From NCBI GenBank assembly GCA_029866325.1, contig JARWZO010000016.1:57657-121656 (forward strand): a DNA stretch of 64,000 bases, written 5' to 3'. This DNA is from Fluviicola sp. (lineage in GTDB: Bacteria > Bacteroidota > Bacteroidia > Flavobacteriales_D > Crocinitomicaceae). A model generated the notes under the pieces. It was not told the origin of the DNA. It was given only the letters and a program-made list of their open reading frames with translations, and ran no database searches. The translations under genes and the position numbers were made by a program. Of this stretch, positions 25,621 to 34,486 are shown one piece after another; the first letter of the stretch is position 1, and each line of letters begins with the position of its first letter.

Positions 25621-27247
25621 CTTGAAAACGAGCATACTCGGAGTTGTATTCTCCCTGGTATTTTTCACCGGAACCGCTCAATCGAACGGATTCGAAGTAT
25701 TGAAAAACCTGGAATTGATGGACCTCATCTACCAGCACATCGATATGTATTACGTAGATGATCCGCAACCTGGAGCAATGGGTAAAACAGCCATCGATGC
25801 GATGTTGAAGGAATTGGACCCGTATACGGTTTATTACCACGAATCGAATATGGAAGATTACCGCCTAATGACAACCGGTCAATACGGTGGAATCGGAGCG
25901 TTGGTGCGCAAAGTAGGCGATTATACCTATATCACCGAACCTTACGAAGGAAGTCCGTCGTTTAAAGCCGGAGCCAAAGCAGGCGACAAAATCCTTTCCA
26001 TCGACAAAATCGACATGAAAGGAAAAGACAGCGAAGAAGTTTCCAACGCTTTAAAAGGTCCCAAAGGCTCAACGATCCAACTGGAAGTAGAACGCGCCGG
26101 CGATGTTCTCATTTTCCCGATAACCCGCGAAGAAATCAAGTTACAGGATGTTCCTTACTCTGGAATGCTCAACGAAAAAACAGGCTATATCAAACTCAAC
26201 AGTTTCACCCAAACAGCTTCTGCAGAAGTGAAAACAGCATTTGAAGCGTTGAAACAAAAAGGAATGGAATCGTTGGTACTCGACTTGCGTGGAAACGGTG
26301 GCGGTTTGCTCATAGAAGCGGTACGCATCGTGAACATGTTCGTGAAAAAAGATCAAACCGTTGTAACAACCAAAGGAAGAATCAAAGACGAAAACCGCGT
26401 GTACAAAACCACAGAAGCACCAATGGATTTGACCATTCCGTTGGTTGTATTGATTGATGGCGGTTCGGCTTCTGCTAGTGAAATTGTTGCCGGAAGTTTG
26501 CAAGATTTGGACCGTGCGGTGATCATCGGAACCACTTCTTACGGAAAAGGATTGGTGCAACGTACCTTCGATTTGAAATATGGTTCTAAGGTGAAAATCA
26601 CCATTTCAAAATACTATACACCCTCGGGTCGTTGTGTGCAGCGATTGGAATACTACGATCGTGAAGCTGGCGAAAAACCGCAAGTAATTTCAGATTCATT
26701 GCTCAAAACATTCGCCACCGCCAACGGAAGAAAAGTAATCGACGGTCGTGGAATTGAACCTGATTTGGTAGTTGATCAACTCAATTACAGTCGACTTACA
26801 GGAACCTTGGTGATCAGCAATATCATCTTTGATTTTGCCACCGATTTTGTGCGCAAACATCCTAATATCGGTCCGGCGCGCAATTACAAACTGACCGAAG
26901 AAGAATATGCCTTGTTCAAAGATTATGCTTTAAAGCAAGAATTCACCTATTCTACAGCATCAGAAGAGCAGCTCGAAAAAATGAAGAAAACAGCCGAAGA
27001 AGAAGGTTTTTATGGTGATATGAAAGCTGAATATGAAGCTTTGCTGGCTCGTGTGACTCCATCTAAAGACCGCGATTTGGAAAAATTCAAGGCTGAAATC
27101 ATCGATATTCTTTCCAATGAAATCGTTTCACGCTATTATTACCAAAACGGGAGAGCCGAGCAAGCATTTCAAGAAGACCGCGACGTGAACAAAGCATTGG
27201 AAGTTTTACTGGATAAAAAAATGTACAATACTATTCTTGGATTTTAA
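25601..27247 (+). CDS. S41-family C-terminal processing peptidase
   Basis: 548 residues, exported. Signal peptide (to about 27, FFTGTAQS), N-terminal region, PDZ domain (about 85-165, with GGIGALVRKVGDYTYI), then the tail-specific protease core. The catalytic Ser sits in IDGGSASASEIVAGSL (near 290) and the Lys in TTSYGKGLVQRTF (near 316). It cleaves C-terminal tails of periplasmic proteins. It begins 20 bases inside rnpA, so translation is probably coupled. A C-terminal helical extension of about 150 residues follows the core, as in other Bacteroidota members. Confidence 0.92.
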   Translation: MKHIKNSLKTSILGVVFSLVFFTGTAQSNGFEVLKNLELMDLIYQHIDMYYVDDPQPGAMGKTAIDAMLKELDPYTVYYHESNMEDYRLMTTGQYGGIGALVRKVGDYTYITEPYEGSPSFKAGAKAGDKILSIDKIDMKGKDSEEVSNALKGPKGSTIQLEVERAGDVLIFPITREEIKLQDVPYSGMLNEKTGYIKLNSFTQTASAEVKTAFEALKQKGMESLVLDLRGNGGGLLIEAVRIVNMFVKKDQTVVTTKGRIKDENRVYKTTEAPMDLTIPLVVLIDGGSASASEIVAGSLQDLDRAVIIGTTSYGKGLVQRTFDLKYGSKVKITISKYYTPSGRCVQRLEYYDREAGEKPQVISDSLLKTFATANGRKVIDGRGIEPDLVVDQLNYSRLTGTLVISNIIFDFATDFVRKHPNIGPARNYKLTEEEYALFKDYALKQEFTYSTASEEQLEKMKKTAEEEGFYGDMKAEYEALLARVTPSKDRDLEKFKAEIIDILSNEIVSRYYYQNGRAEQAFQEDRDVNKALEVLLDKKMYNTILGF

Positions 27248-27277
27248 ACGTTAATTCAGGAAACTGCAAACTACATT

Positions 27278-28840
27278 ATGTTGGATCGCCTGACGGGTAA
27301 ATCCGTTCATTTATACGTTCATCTATTTAGCTGTATTGGTCTTGCCGGAGGGTTGCCCGCCAGTAAAATTCCACTTTCGCTTGCAACGATGTTGTTATTT
27401 TTGAACATGCTGCTCGAAGCAAAGTTCAAGGACTATTGGCATAACCTGAAAACCAATAAACTGGCTTGGGGATTGTGGTTATTTATTGCCTGCGAATGGA
27501 TTTCCTTGTGTTGGACCAACGATTTTGGGTATGCTTTGCACGATTTCAACACCAAATTACCGCTCTATTCTATTCCTTTGGTATTGGTGGCAAAACCCAT
27601 CACAGAGCGGAAGCATCTTTACATTATTGGGACATTTTTTCTGGCCAGTGTCTTTGTGATTTCATTTATCAATGTGGGCAGTTACCTGCATTGGTGGGGC
27701 AACAAAACCTACGATGATATCCGCGGACTGTCACTTTTCGGTTCACACATTCGCTTTGCGCTGATGGTAGTGATGGGAATTGCCCTGTGCATCGCTTGGT
27801 TCATCGAACGACTTCCTTATCGCATTGTTCCATTGATATTGATCGTTTGGTGGTTGTGGTACACCTATTTTTCGCAAATTATTTCCGGGTACCTTTCTGC
27901 AGGAGTTTTGCTACTGGTAAGCGCACTTTTTTTGCTTTATTCGTTGAAAAAACGGTGGCTCAAAAACGCCTTGTTGCTGACGGGATTTCTCGTTATCGTA
28001 GGTTTTAGCTGGTGGATCGTTACCTTTTTCCAACCTACCCCACACCGAATCTCGTTGAAAAATCCGGATCAGTACACGGTAAACGGCAATTGGTACAGAA
28101 CAGATACAGACTACGTAATTTGGGAAAACGGTTATCCGGTTGTTGCTTTTTTAAGTGAAGTGGAACTTGAAAAAGCGTGGAATGAAGTTTCCACTATCGA
28201 TTACAAAACCGGAAAAGACAACAAACAACAACCGCTTTCCCTCACCTTGTGGCGTTACATGTCGTCGAAAGGTTTGCGTAAAGATTCCCTCGGATTTTGC
28301 TCCATGTCGAAAACAGATATCCGGTTTGTTGAAAACGGTTTTGCATCGGTTTGTCTGGCAAAAGGTGGTTTTATGGCTCGTTTGTACGGGTTGAAACACC
28401 AACTCGAACATCCTGAAAATCCTAACGGCCATTCGCTTCTGCAGCGTCTCGAATATTGGAAAGCAGCCCGTGCTATCATTTCGGAACATTGGTTTTTGGG
28501 AGTCGGATCGGGTGATGTAGACAACTGTTTTAAAACCTATTACGCTACGCATTCAACTTTGTTAGAACCCGAATTACAACTCCGAGCGCATAATCAGTAC
28601 ATGACTTCCTGGATCAGTTCAGGCATGTTCGGGTTGATCGGATTTTTGGCTTGGTGGTTCTTTTTTCTGCGTGCCGGATGGAAAAAACGTTCGTTTATCG
28701 TGGTGGCTTTTGCCGGAATCGCATTGAGTTCTTTCCTCATTGAAGACACACTGGAAACCTTGATGGGCGTGGTTTTTATATCGCTTTTTTATGGGTTGCT
28801 GGTCGGCAATCAAAAAATTTGGCCAACGGATCGAGCGTAA
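27278..28840 (+). CDS. O-antigen ligase-like membrane protein
   Basis: 520 residues with about 11 transmembrane helices and one large periplasmic loop (about 255-420), the layout of the Wzy/WaaL (O-antigen ligase/polymerase) family. The loop contains FLGVGSGDVDNCFKTYY and LRAHNQYMTSWISSG, a typical Wzy_C motif with conserved Arg/His. Role: joining or polymerising a surface glycan at the periplasmic face; acceptor unknown. No glycan-synthesis genes are adjacent, so it may serve a pathway elsewhere. Confidence 0.82.
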   Translation: MLDRLTGKSVHLYVHLFSCIGLAGGLPASKIPLSLATMLLFLNMLLEAKFKDYWHNLKTNKLAWGLWLFIACEWISLCWTNDFGYALHDFNTKLPLYSIPLVLVAKPITERKHLYIIGTFFLASVFVISFINVGSYLHWWGNKTYDDIRGLSLFGSHIRFALMVVMGIALCIAWFIERLPYRIVPLILIVWWLWYTYFSQIISGYLSAGVLLLVSALFLLYSLKKRWLKNALLLTGFLVIVGFSWWIVTFFQPTPHRISLKNPDQYTVNGNWYRTDTDYVIWENGYPVVAFLSEVELEKAWNEVSTIDYKTGKDNKQQPLSLTLWRYMSSKGLRKDSLGFCSMSKTDIRFVENGFASVCLAKGGFMARLYGLKHQLEHPENPNGHSLLQRLEYWKAARAIISEHWFLGVGSGDVDNCFKTYYATHSTLLEPELQLRAHNQYMTSWISSGMFGLIGFLAWWFFFLRAGWKKRSFIVVAFAGIALSSFLIEDTLETLMGVVFISLFYGLLVGNQKIWPTDRA

Positions 28841-28878
28841 CCTTTACCGTTTTTCGACATTAACCCCAAAAAGCCTCT

Positions 28879-29622
28879 ATGCGTGTTTATTCTCTCTTTT
28901 TCGTCGTATTATTTTGTCAGACTGCTCTTTTTGGTCAGGAATTACTGAAACAAACAAAAGTCGATTCCATTTCGGTATTATTTGATTATGGAAGTTCGGC
29001 CATAAAGAACAAAACACAGCTTTTGCAACAACTCAACGCACTCGATGTGGGAAATAACGGTCGAATTGAACTTTTCGGTTATACCGATACAATCGCCAGC
29101 ATTGCTTCCAATCGACAATTGGCATTTCAGCGAATGGCAGTGGTGACCAAAGTTTTGAAAAATTCCAAGCTGAAAAAGTGTGTGATCGACAGCACCAACC
29201 ACAATGAAACGCACGGAAATCGTTCGTTGCCCGATGCACAATTCAGACGTGTCGACATTCTGCTTTACAAAATTGAACCGACCTTCGAGATGGGTTTACC
29301 GATCAACCTGAAAATCAATTTTGAGCCGGGAACCGATAATTTATTAGCAAGCTCAACGCCAACCCTCGTCAAACTGAAAACCTTGCTTGAATTGGATCCG
29401 GGTTTGATCATTCAACTCAACGGGCATGTGTGTTGCGATAACGATCAGGTTCTTTCGGATAAACGGGCCGAACGGGTGAAATCATACCTAATTGAAAACG
29501 GAATTTCTGCAAAACGGATGAGTTGTCGTGGTTTTAGTAATTCTCAACCGCTGGTGGAAGAAAGTTCCGAAGAAAATATGGCCATTAACCGCCGGGTGGA
29601 AGTGGTTTTTAGTAGACCTTAG
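28879..29622 (+). CDS. Secreted protein with two OmpA-like domains
   Basis: 247 residues: a signal peptide (to about 20, TALFGQ) and then two copies of the OmpA-like peptidoglycan-binding fold. The first (about 30-133) shows ISVLFDYGSSAIKN, IELFGYTDTIAS.ASNRQLAFQRM and RRVDI. The second (about 140-247) shows LKINFEPGTDNL, LNGHVCCDNDQVLSDKRAERVKSYL and NRRVEVVF. Each has the Asp/Arg pair that would bind meso-diaminopimelate. There is no beta-barrel. Likely periplasmic, anchoring something to the wall. A tandem pair without barrel is unusual in my experience. Confidence 0.75.
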   Translation: MRVYSLFFVVLFCQTALFGQELLKQTKVDSISVLFDYGSSAIKNKTQLLQQLNALDVGNNGRIELFGYTDTIASIASNRQLAFQRMAVVTKVLKNSKLKKCVIDSTNHNETHGNRSLPDAQFRRVDILLYKIEPTFEMGLPINLKINFEPGTDNLLASSTPTLVKLKTLLELDPGLIIQLNGHVCCDNDQVLSDKRAERVKSYLIENGISAKRMSCRGFSNSQPLVEESSEENMAINRRVEVVFSRP

Positions 29623-29710
29623 ATTTATTGAAATAGTCATACTAAGGTGTTCGAGATGCAGTGATTAATTCATTTTGACACTCTGAATCCATTTATTTCA
29701 GAGAGGAGTA

Positions 29711-29756
29711 AGTAATATACCTAACTTGTTTCCCGGTTAGTAATATACCTAACTTG
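29711..29756. repeat. Tandem direct repeat, 18 bp x 2
   Basis: AGTAATATACCTAACTTG occurs perfectly at 29711-29728 and 29739-29756, i.e. a 28-base period, about 85 bases upstream of the mgtE -7 box. It might be a pair of regulator sites on one face of the helix or just a local duplication. Confidence 0.7.
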
Positions 29757-29812
29757 CTGAAAAAATGATTAGGGTGAAAACAATTGATGCCTAATCGAAA
29801 CCATCACCACTT

Positions 29813-29846
29813 TTTCGCGTATGCCCTTAAGAAAAGACTATCTTTG
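29813..29846 (+). promoter_or_regulatory. Promoter of mgtE
   Basis: TATCTTTG (29839-29846) is a perfect -7 box. TTTCG at 29813-29817 lies 21 bases upstream, the same spacing as in the promoter at 8465. The start codon is 42 bases downstream. Confidence 0.6.
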
Positions 29847-29887
29847 CACCGTCTAATCGTTAAGACAGTTATTAATCCCGAGGTATC

Positions 29888-31237
29888 ATGCGTTTTGAAC
29901 TCACCAAAGAATTTCTTGAGCGCATCCGACAAGCAATTGTTTCGGAAGATACCGTATGGATTTTAGAGCACGTTTCAGACTTACACTTTGCCGACATTGC
30001 CGAAATCATCGATGAATTATCGATGGAACAAGCACGTTTTCTGTACTATCAACTTTCGGAAGACTTACAGGCCGACGTGTTGATGTATCTGGAAGAGGAA
30101 GTCCGCGACCGTTTTGTAGCCTCACTTTCATCGAAAGAAATTGCCGAGCAACTCGAAAATCTCGATTCGGATGATGCCGCCGATATCTTGATGGAATTTC
30201 CTGATGAGAAGATTCAGGAGGTTATCTCGCAAATGGAGGATGACGAAGCGGCTGATGATATCGTTGACCTCCTCAACTACGACGAAGATACTGCCGGTGG
30301 ACTCATGCAAAAAGAGTTTATTCAAGCCCGATTGGAGTGGCCGGTGAATCGCGCGTTGGTCGAATTGCGCCGTCAGGCTGAAGATGTGGAAAAAGTCTAT
30401 ACCATTTATGTGGTTGACGAACTGAATAAATTGGTTGGTGTGCTTTCGCTCAAACGCCTATTGTTTGCCAAGCCGAAAACTCAAATTCGCGACTTATTCG
30501 AAGAAAAGAATCTCATTTTTGTCAAAACCAATGATTCGAGTGAAAAAGTAGCACGAGTGATGGACAAATACGGTCTGGTTTCGGTTCCGGTAGTCGATTT
30601 ACAAAACAAATTGGTCGGTCGTATTACCATTGATGACGTGATCGATATCATCAAAGAAGAAGCCGACAAAGATTTCCAATTGGCATCAGGTCTCTCCGAA
30701 AAAGTAGAATCCAATTCCACCATTTGGCGTACATCACGTGCGCGTTTGCCTTGGTTGCTCATAGGTATGCTAGGCGGAATTTTGAGCGCTCAGGTGATTT
30801 CCAAGTTTGAAGGAAACATCACTCATTTGCCGGCTTTGGCGTTTTTCATTCCGTTGATTACAGCGATGGGCGGAAATGTCGGTGTACAATCTTCAGCTAT
30901 TGTGGTGCAATCACTGGCCAAAGGCAATGACCCGTTTGACAGTATTTTGCAAAAGGTTGGAAAAGAAGCACTTCTCGGATTATTAAACGGCGTGCTTTGC
31001 GCCACACTTATTTTCGGAATTGCCTACCTGTTCAACAATGTTGATCTGGCTTTCGTGGTAAGTATCTCGTTATTTACTGTTATTGTATTCGCAGCCGTTT
31101 TCGGCACCATGATTCCCTTGGTGTTGAATCGTTATAAAATCGATCCGGCGCTCGCCAGTGGTCCATTCATCACCACCCTCAACGACGTTTTGGGCTTGTT
31201 TATCTACTTCACCGTTGGGTTGTTGTTGATCAATTAA
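29888..31237 (+). CDS. mgtE: Magnesium transporter MgtE
   Basis: 449 residues with the full MgtE architecture: N-terminal superhelical MgtE_N domain (about 30-130, with DDAADILMEFPDEK-type repeats), two CBS domains (about 133-255), a connecting helix and five transmembrane helices (about 283-448). The pore segment includes FIPLITAMGGNVGVQSSAIVVQ, the conserved GGN motif. It imports Mg2+ (or related divalent cations), with the cytosolic part gating the channel by Mg2+ level. The gene stands alone with its own promoter and terminator. Confidence 0.95.
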   Translation: MRFELTKEFLERIRQAIVSEDTVWILEHVSDLHFADIAEIIDELSMEQARFLYYQLSEDLQADVLMYLEEEVRDRFVASLSSKEIAEQLENLDSDDAADILMEFPDEKIQEVISQMEDDEAADDIVDLLNYDEDTAGGLMQKEFIQARLEWPVNRALVELRRQAEDVEKVYTIYVVDELNKLVGVLSLKRLLFAKPKTQIRDLFEEKNLIFVKTNDSSEKVARVMDKYGLVSVPVVDLQNKLVGRITIDDVIDIIKEEADKDFQLASGLSEKVESNSTIWRTSRARLPWLLIGMLGGILSAQVISKFEGNITHLPALAFFIPLITAMGGNVGVQSSAIVVQSLAKGNDPFDSILQKVGKEALLGLLNGVLCATLIFGIAYLFNNVDLAFVVSISLFTVIVFAAVFGTMIPLVLNRYKIDPALASGPFITTLNDVLGLFIYFTVGLLLIN

Positions 31238-31589
31238 TCGTTAATCCGTAGCCACGGATATTTTTTTGTTTCCCACTAATGAACGAATGAAGAACTACAT
31301 TTGATAAAATGCGAATGTGAAACGTTGTTTCCACGAATGAGACGGTAATTCAAATCTGTAATTAGTTATACAGACAAGGTTTGATTCGTAATAAATTGTA
31401 GTTGGCTCGTCATTTGCAGCGGCGGATGACAGAAAAAACAATCAAGTCTATTTTTTCCATCAACAAAATGACCATCAATCACTTGCGATTTCACGTAACG
31501 CAGACAGCGCAAAAAAAGATGCGTCTGAAAAATCCAAACCTAAAGAACCCCCGTAGCTTATTCAAAATCAATAACTCAAACAAACGATT
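31238..31589. other. Leader interval between mgtE and the fasciclin gene
   Basis: Holds the mgtE terminator at its left end and otherwise about 320 bases of spacer that must include the fasciclin promoter. No clear -7/-33 pair was found. A 63-codon open frame (31402-31593) crosses it but has repetitive basic composition and no supporting signal. Confidence 0.6.
31244..31267 (+). terminator. Terminator of mgtE
   Basis: Stem ATCCGT / ACGGAT with a 4-base loop and seven T residues, 7 bases after the mgtE stop. Confidence 0.85.
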
Positions 31590-32150
31590 ATGAAAAAGCA
31601 CATTTTAACAGCAGGATTGGTAGTAGCAAGTTTAGTAATGTCATTTACGGCTTCGGCACAAGAAACAACAAACGTTGGCGGTCAACAAATGTATCCTGCC
31701 AAAAACATCATTGAAAATGCGGTAAATTCTGCAGATCATACCACATTGGTTGCGGCAGTGAAAGCAGCAGGTTTAGTAGAAACACTTCAAGGAACAGGTC
31801 CTTTCACCGTTTTCGCTCCGGTAAACGACGCCTTTGAAAACCTTCCTGAAGGAACAGTAGAAATGTTATTGAAACCTGAAAACAAAGGTACATTGACAAC
31901 CGTCTTGACATACCATGTTGTAGCAGGAAAAATGGATTTCAACACGATTAGCGCTGCTATCAAAAAAGGAAAAGGCATGGCAACAATGACTACCGTGAGC
32001 GGTGGAAAATTGATCGCTAAAATGAACGGAGCGCACAACATCACCATCACAGACGAGAACGGAAACACAGCAAACATCACTACTTACGATGTGTACCAGT
32101 CAAATGGTGTGATTCACGTCATCGACAAAGTGGTAATGCCAAAAATGTAA
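31590..32150 (+). CDS. Secreted fasciclin (FAS1) domain protein
   Basis: 186 residues: a signal peptide (to about 23, FTASAQE) and a single FAS1 domain (about 40-186). The H1 motif TGPFTVFAPVNDAFENLP and the H2-region VLTYHVVAGKM and NGVIHVIDKVVMP are clear. Such proteins are exported adhesion or stress-related proteins; in Bacteroidota their role is poorly defined. A single-domain form of this length is common. It is followed by a hairpin-containing region with a terminator-like structure at 32327. Confidence 0.92.
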   Translation: MKKHILTAGLVVASLVMSFTASAQETTNVGGQQMYPAKNIIENAVNSADHTTLVAAVKAAGLVETLQGTGPFTVFAPVNDAFENLPEGTVEMLLKPENKGTLTTVLTYHVVAGKMDFNTISAAIKKGKGMATMTTVSGGKLIAKMNGAHNITITDENGNTANITTYDVYQSNGVIHVIDKVVMPKM

Positions 32151-32170
32151 TTATCTGCGCTTATATGATG

Positions 32171-32262
32171 CTGAGGTCTTCCTTTTTACAATGCATCGAC
32201 ATACGTCATTAACAACAAACGAAACAACACATTTCTCACTTTCTCTCCGAGGAAGGCCTCAG
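32171..32262. repeat. Inverted repeat CTGAGGTCTTCC ... GGAAGGCCTCAG
   Basis: Twelve-base arms at 32171-32182 and 32251-32262 pair with one mismatch and enclose 68 bases. Position just after the fasciclin gene; function unknown. Confidence 0.5.
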
Positions 32263-32326
32263 TAAATCGCAGTCATTAAATCCTCTTTTCGAGTGGGTTG
32301 GTTACAATGTCGAAGAGCATCGGTTG

Positions 32327-32364
32327 ATTTTTCAGCCGGTGCTTTTGGTTTTATTTCTCGAGAA
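32327..32364 (+). terminator. Terminator-like hairpin downstream of the fasciclin gene
   Basis: Stem GCATCGGTTGA / TCAGCCGGTGC (G-T pairs) with a TTTT loop, followed by TTTTGGTTTTATTT. It lies about 175 bases after the stop, so it may end a long 3' untranslated region or a separate transcript. Confidence 0.65.
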
Positions 32365-32408
32365 ACAATACATTTCGATTTAAGATTTCACGTTCTTCAT
32401 TACAACTA

Positions 32409-32458
32409 GTAAACCAAATTGGTTACTTTTTTGTGCAATTGTAAACTAATTGGTTTAC
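32409..32458. promoter_or_regulatory. Two near-palindromic GTAAAC sites
   Basis: GTAAACCAAATTGGTTAC (32409-32426) and GTAAACTAATTGGTTTAC (32441-32458) are 18-base imperfect palindromes spaced 32 bases apart. They look like paired TetR-type operators. No regulator gene is nearby and the next gene starts 257 bases on, so their target is unclear; they may be left over from a lost gene. Confidence 0.4.
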
Positions 32459-32714
32459 TTCACTGCTTTCCCAACGGGGACATTAGCCCGCTACTAACAT
32501 TTGCCCAAAACTAAGATCAACAACTGCCTTACCTTCAACTATTTTTACTATTATTGATCCAACAATAACTACGGAGCACACGCTTGTGGCTGATTCACGG
32601 ATAGGAAGGGGATTTTAAGATAAAAATGAGATTAGTAATCCAGTAATAGTCATTTGTAAGTGTTTATCTTGTTTCGTCAATTATTAAGTTACCAGACTAT
32701 AAGACAACACCAAT

Positions 32715-33809
32715 ATGAAAGCAGGAAATATAAAAGGGGCATTACTTGAGTATGTTGTTCGACAATTATTGAAAAATTGTGGCTTTACAAATGTTCGAGC
32801 AGACAACTTGTTTTCTTTTGAGAGAGGCGGTCTTTTTTTCATTAATGGCAAAGGCGCAGCGCATGATGCCGATATAATTATGAATCCGCCTATCCAAATG
32901 CCGTTTGCTTATCCTACTCAATTATTATTTGAATGCAAGGCATATCGATCAATTACTAGTCTAACTTTCGTAAGAAATGCACTTGGACTAAGAAGTGACC
33001 TAAACGATTTTGAAATTGTTACACGAGACAGTCTATTAAAAAGACAAAATAATAAACGCGCCGCATATGCTATTGATGCTCGAACGAGATTTTTATATCA
33101 AGTTGGGGTAGCCTCAGTGAATGAGTTTAGCAAACCAGCTTTAGAGTATGCATCTAACAATAAGATTCCTTTACTTTCACTAAGCTGGTTCCTCGGAACA
33201 AATACAATAAATGACTTTAATAGAATTGACCAACCTCTAATTGACAGCTTTCAAGAAGATGAAATTCAAAATCTTTACGACTTTCTAAAAGATCGAGAAG
33301 GAAATTTACATGATCACAAATATCAAAGAGCTTATGATTTCTTAAGGGGCGATAACATCATAGGTAACATCGTGACATTTTCAAATACTGTTTTGCGTTA
33401 TTCCTACGTTGGTTTGCTGGAAACTGGCGACATGGTTTTTTTATTCTCAAGAACAAGAACAGAAGAGAATATCCTCAATAGTCAAAACAATTATGGGACG
33501 TTTTCTGCTTTAAAAGCAGAAATACATTGGATTGCGGATAGACCCAATGTTTGGACTTTAAGAGTCTATAACCCAAGAAATAGAGAACAACAAACTGATT
33601 TTGATTTCTATGTTCCCAAAAGAATATTTAGCCATTGGAAATCCTTTAACTTTGACAAATCAGTCGCCCTTGACATAAAACAAAACTTTTTTTCAAAGAT
33701 TTTTGTATTTAATCAAAGAAATAATCCAGAAGCTCCTTTTACAATTATCAATATTGACAAAGAATGGTTAGAACAGGCAAGACAACAATTAACTGAAGAC
33801 GAAGAATAA
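32715..33809 (+). CDS. Putative Mrr/PD-(D/E)XK-type nuclease
   Basis: 364 residues. The N-terminus has the shape of a restriction-endonuclease fold: a helix (GALLEYVVRQLLKNCGFTNV), then GKGAAHDADIIM (Asp51/Asp53), then LLFECKAYRS (Glu73-x-Lys75). That gives a D-x(19)-E-x-K active-site pattern as in Mrr-like and PD-(D/E)XK nucleases. The rest of the protein is of unknown fold. Composition is clearly more AT-rich, with Asn/Lys/Ile-rich codons, unlike the neighbouring housekeeping genes, so it was probably acquired. There is no methyltransferase gene nearby, so a role in methyl-directed or stand-alone defence is possible but unproven. Confidence 0.65.
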   Translation: MKAGNIKGALLEYVVRQLLKNCGFTNVRADNLFSFERGGLFFINGKGAAHDADIIMNPPIQMPFAYPTQLLFECKAYRSITSLTFVRNALGLRSDLNDFEIVTRDSLLKRQNNKRAAYAIDARTRFLYQVGVASVNEFSKPALEYASNNKIPLLSLSWFLGTNTINDFNRIDQPLIDSFQEDEIQNLYDFLKDREGNLHDHKYQRAYDFLRGDNIIGNIVTFSNTVLRYSYVGLLETGDMVFLFSRTRTEENILNSQNNYGTFSALKAEIHWIADRPNVWTLRVYNPRNREQQTDFDFYVPKRIFSHWKSFNFDKSVALDIKQNFFSKIFVFNQRNNPEAPFTIINIDKEWLEQARQQLTEDEE

Positions 33810-33861
33810 AAAGGTATTGCCAAAAAACGTTGCCTATTGCTAAACGCTGACAACAGACACT

Positions 33862-34472
33862 ATGGACAAGTTATTAAATAAATGGTATTTCGGCTTAATC
33901 GCAATACCGATTTTTATTAACCTTTTGACAAATTCTATTGGTTGCCAGACTTATTTAAAGAATGGACTACGACAGTTATTGCAACCCTTTCGTTTTTGAC
34001 AATAATCCTCTCAACTGAGCATATTTTACTTTTGAGAAAAATTAAAGAGATTGAATTTCAACCAAAAAAGAGCGACAAAAAAATAATCAAACATTTGTTG
34101 GCTATTATTGACATTAATGCTTTTCATGAGGGCATTAAAAACCAAGACAGTTGGTATGGTTACAAACAAGAAGCTATTTATAAAACAATTGACTTTGCAC
34201 AAGAAGTTGGACTTATTAGTAACAAGACGTCTGACAAAAAGCTAAATGATTTACTGTTTGACCTAAAGAACGCAATTGACGAATTTAACTCATATAGTTC
34301 GACACCGTTATACAGAAATGGAGACAATTGGTTCTCCCCTTCAAAGGACACTGACTTCAACATAGAAAAAGCCAACTTTGCTCAGCCAATTATGAACGCA
34401 AAGGCTGAAATTGCATTTAATAAACTGACACTGCTTTTGGACTATTTGAAACACAAAAACTACTTAGAATAA
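33862..34472 (+). pseudogene. Membrane-protein gene with an apparent frameshift
   Basis: A reading frame from ATG 33862 encodes MDKLLNKWYFGLIAIPIFIN and reaches NSIG near 33941, then goes into a stop near 33998. The -1 shifted frame (33942-34472, beginning TTG) continues LPDLFKEWTTTVIATLSFLT and runs 176 codons to a TAA. Joined, they give a two-helix membrane hairpin (YFGLIAIPIFINLLTNSIG and TVIATLSFLTIILSTEHILLL) followed by a Lys-rich cytosolic domain of about 150 residues. Inference: a single gene broken by a one-base deletion or a sequencing error in the overlap 33921-33998. A programmed frameshift is less likely, as no slippery site or downstream structure is evident. AT-rich like its nuclease neighbour. 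Function unknown. Confidence 0.6.
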
Positions 34473-34486
34473 TAAGAAGCACTAAG

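Larger units (their letters stand above)
32151..32714. other. Gene-free interval at the left edge of the accessory patch
   Basis: 564 bases with the inverted repeat (32171-32262), a terminator-like hairpin (32327-32364) and two operator-like palindromes (32409-32458). No open frame looks coding. The sequence becomes more AT-rich towards the right, where the nuclease gene starts. Confidence 0.65.

Noticed and set aside
29711..29756. CRISPR-like direct repeats
   Set aside because: Only two copies with a 10-base spacer and no cas genes.
31402..31593. Possible small gene before the fasciclin gene
   Set aside because: Basic, repetitive composition, no promoter or ribosome-binding context, and it overlaps the real gene start by 4 bases only incidentally.
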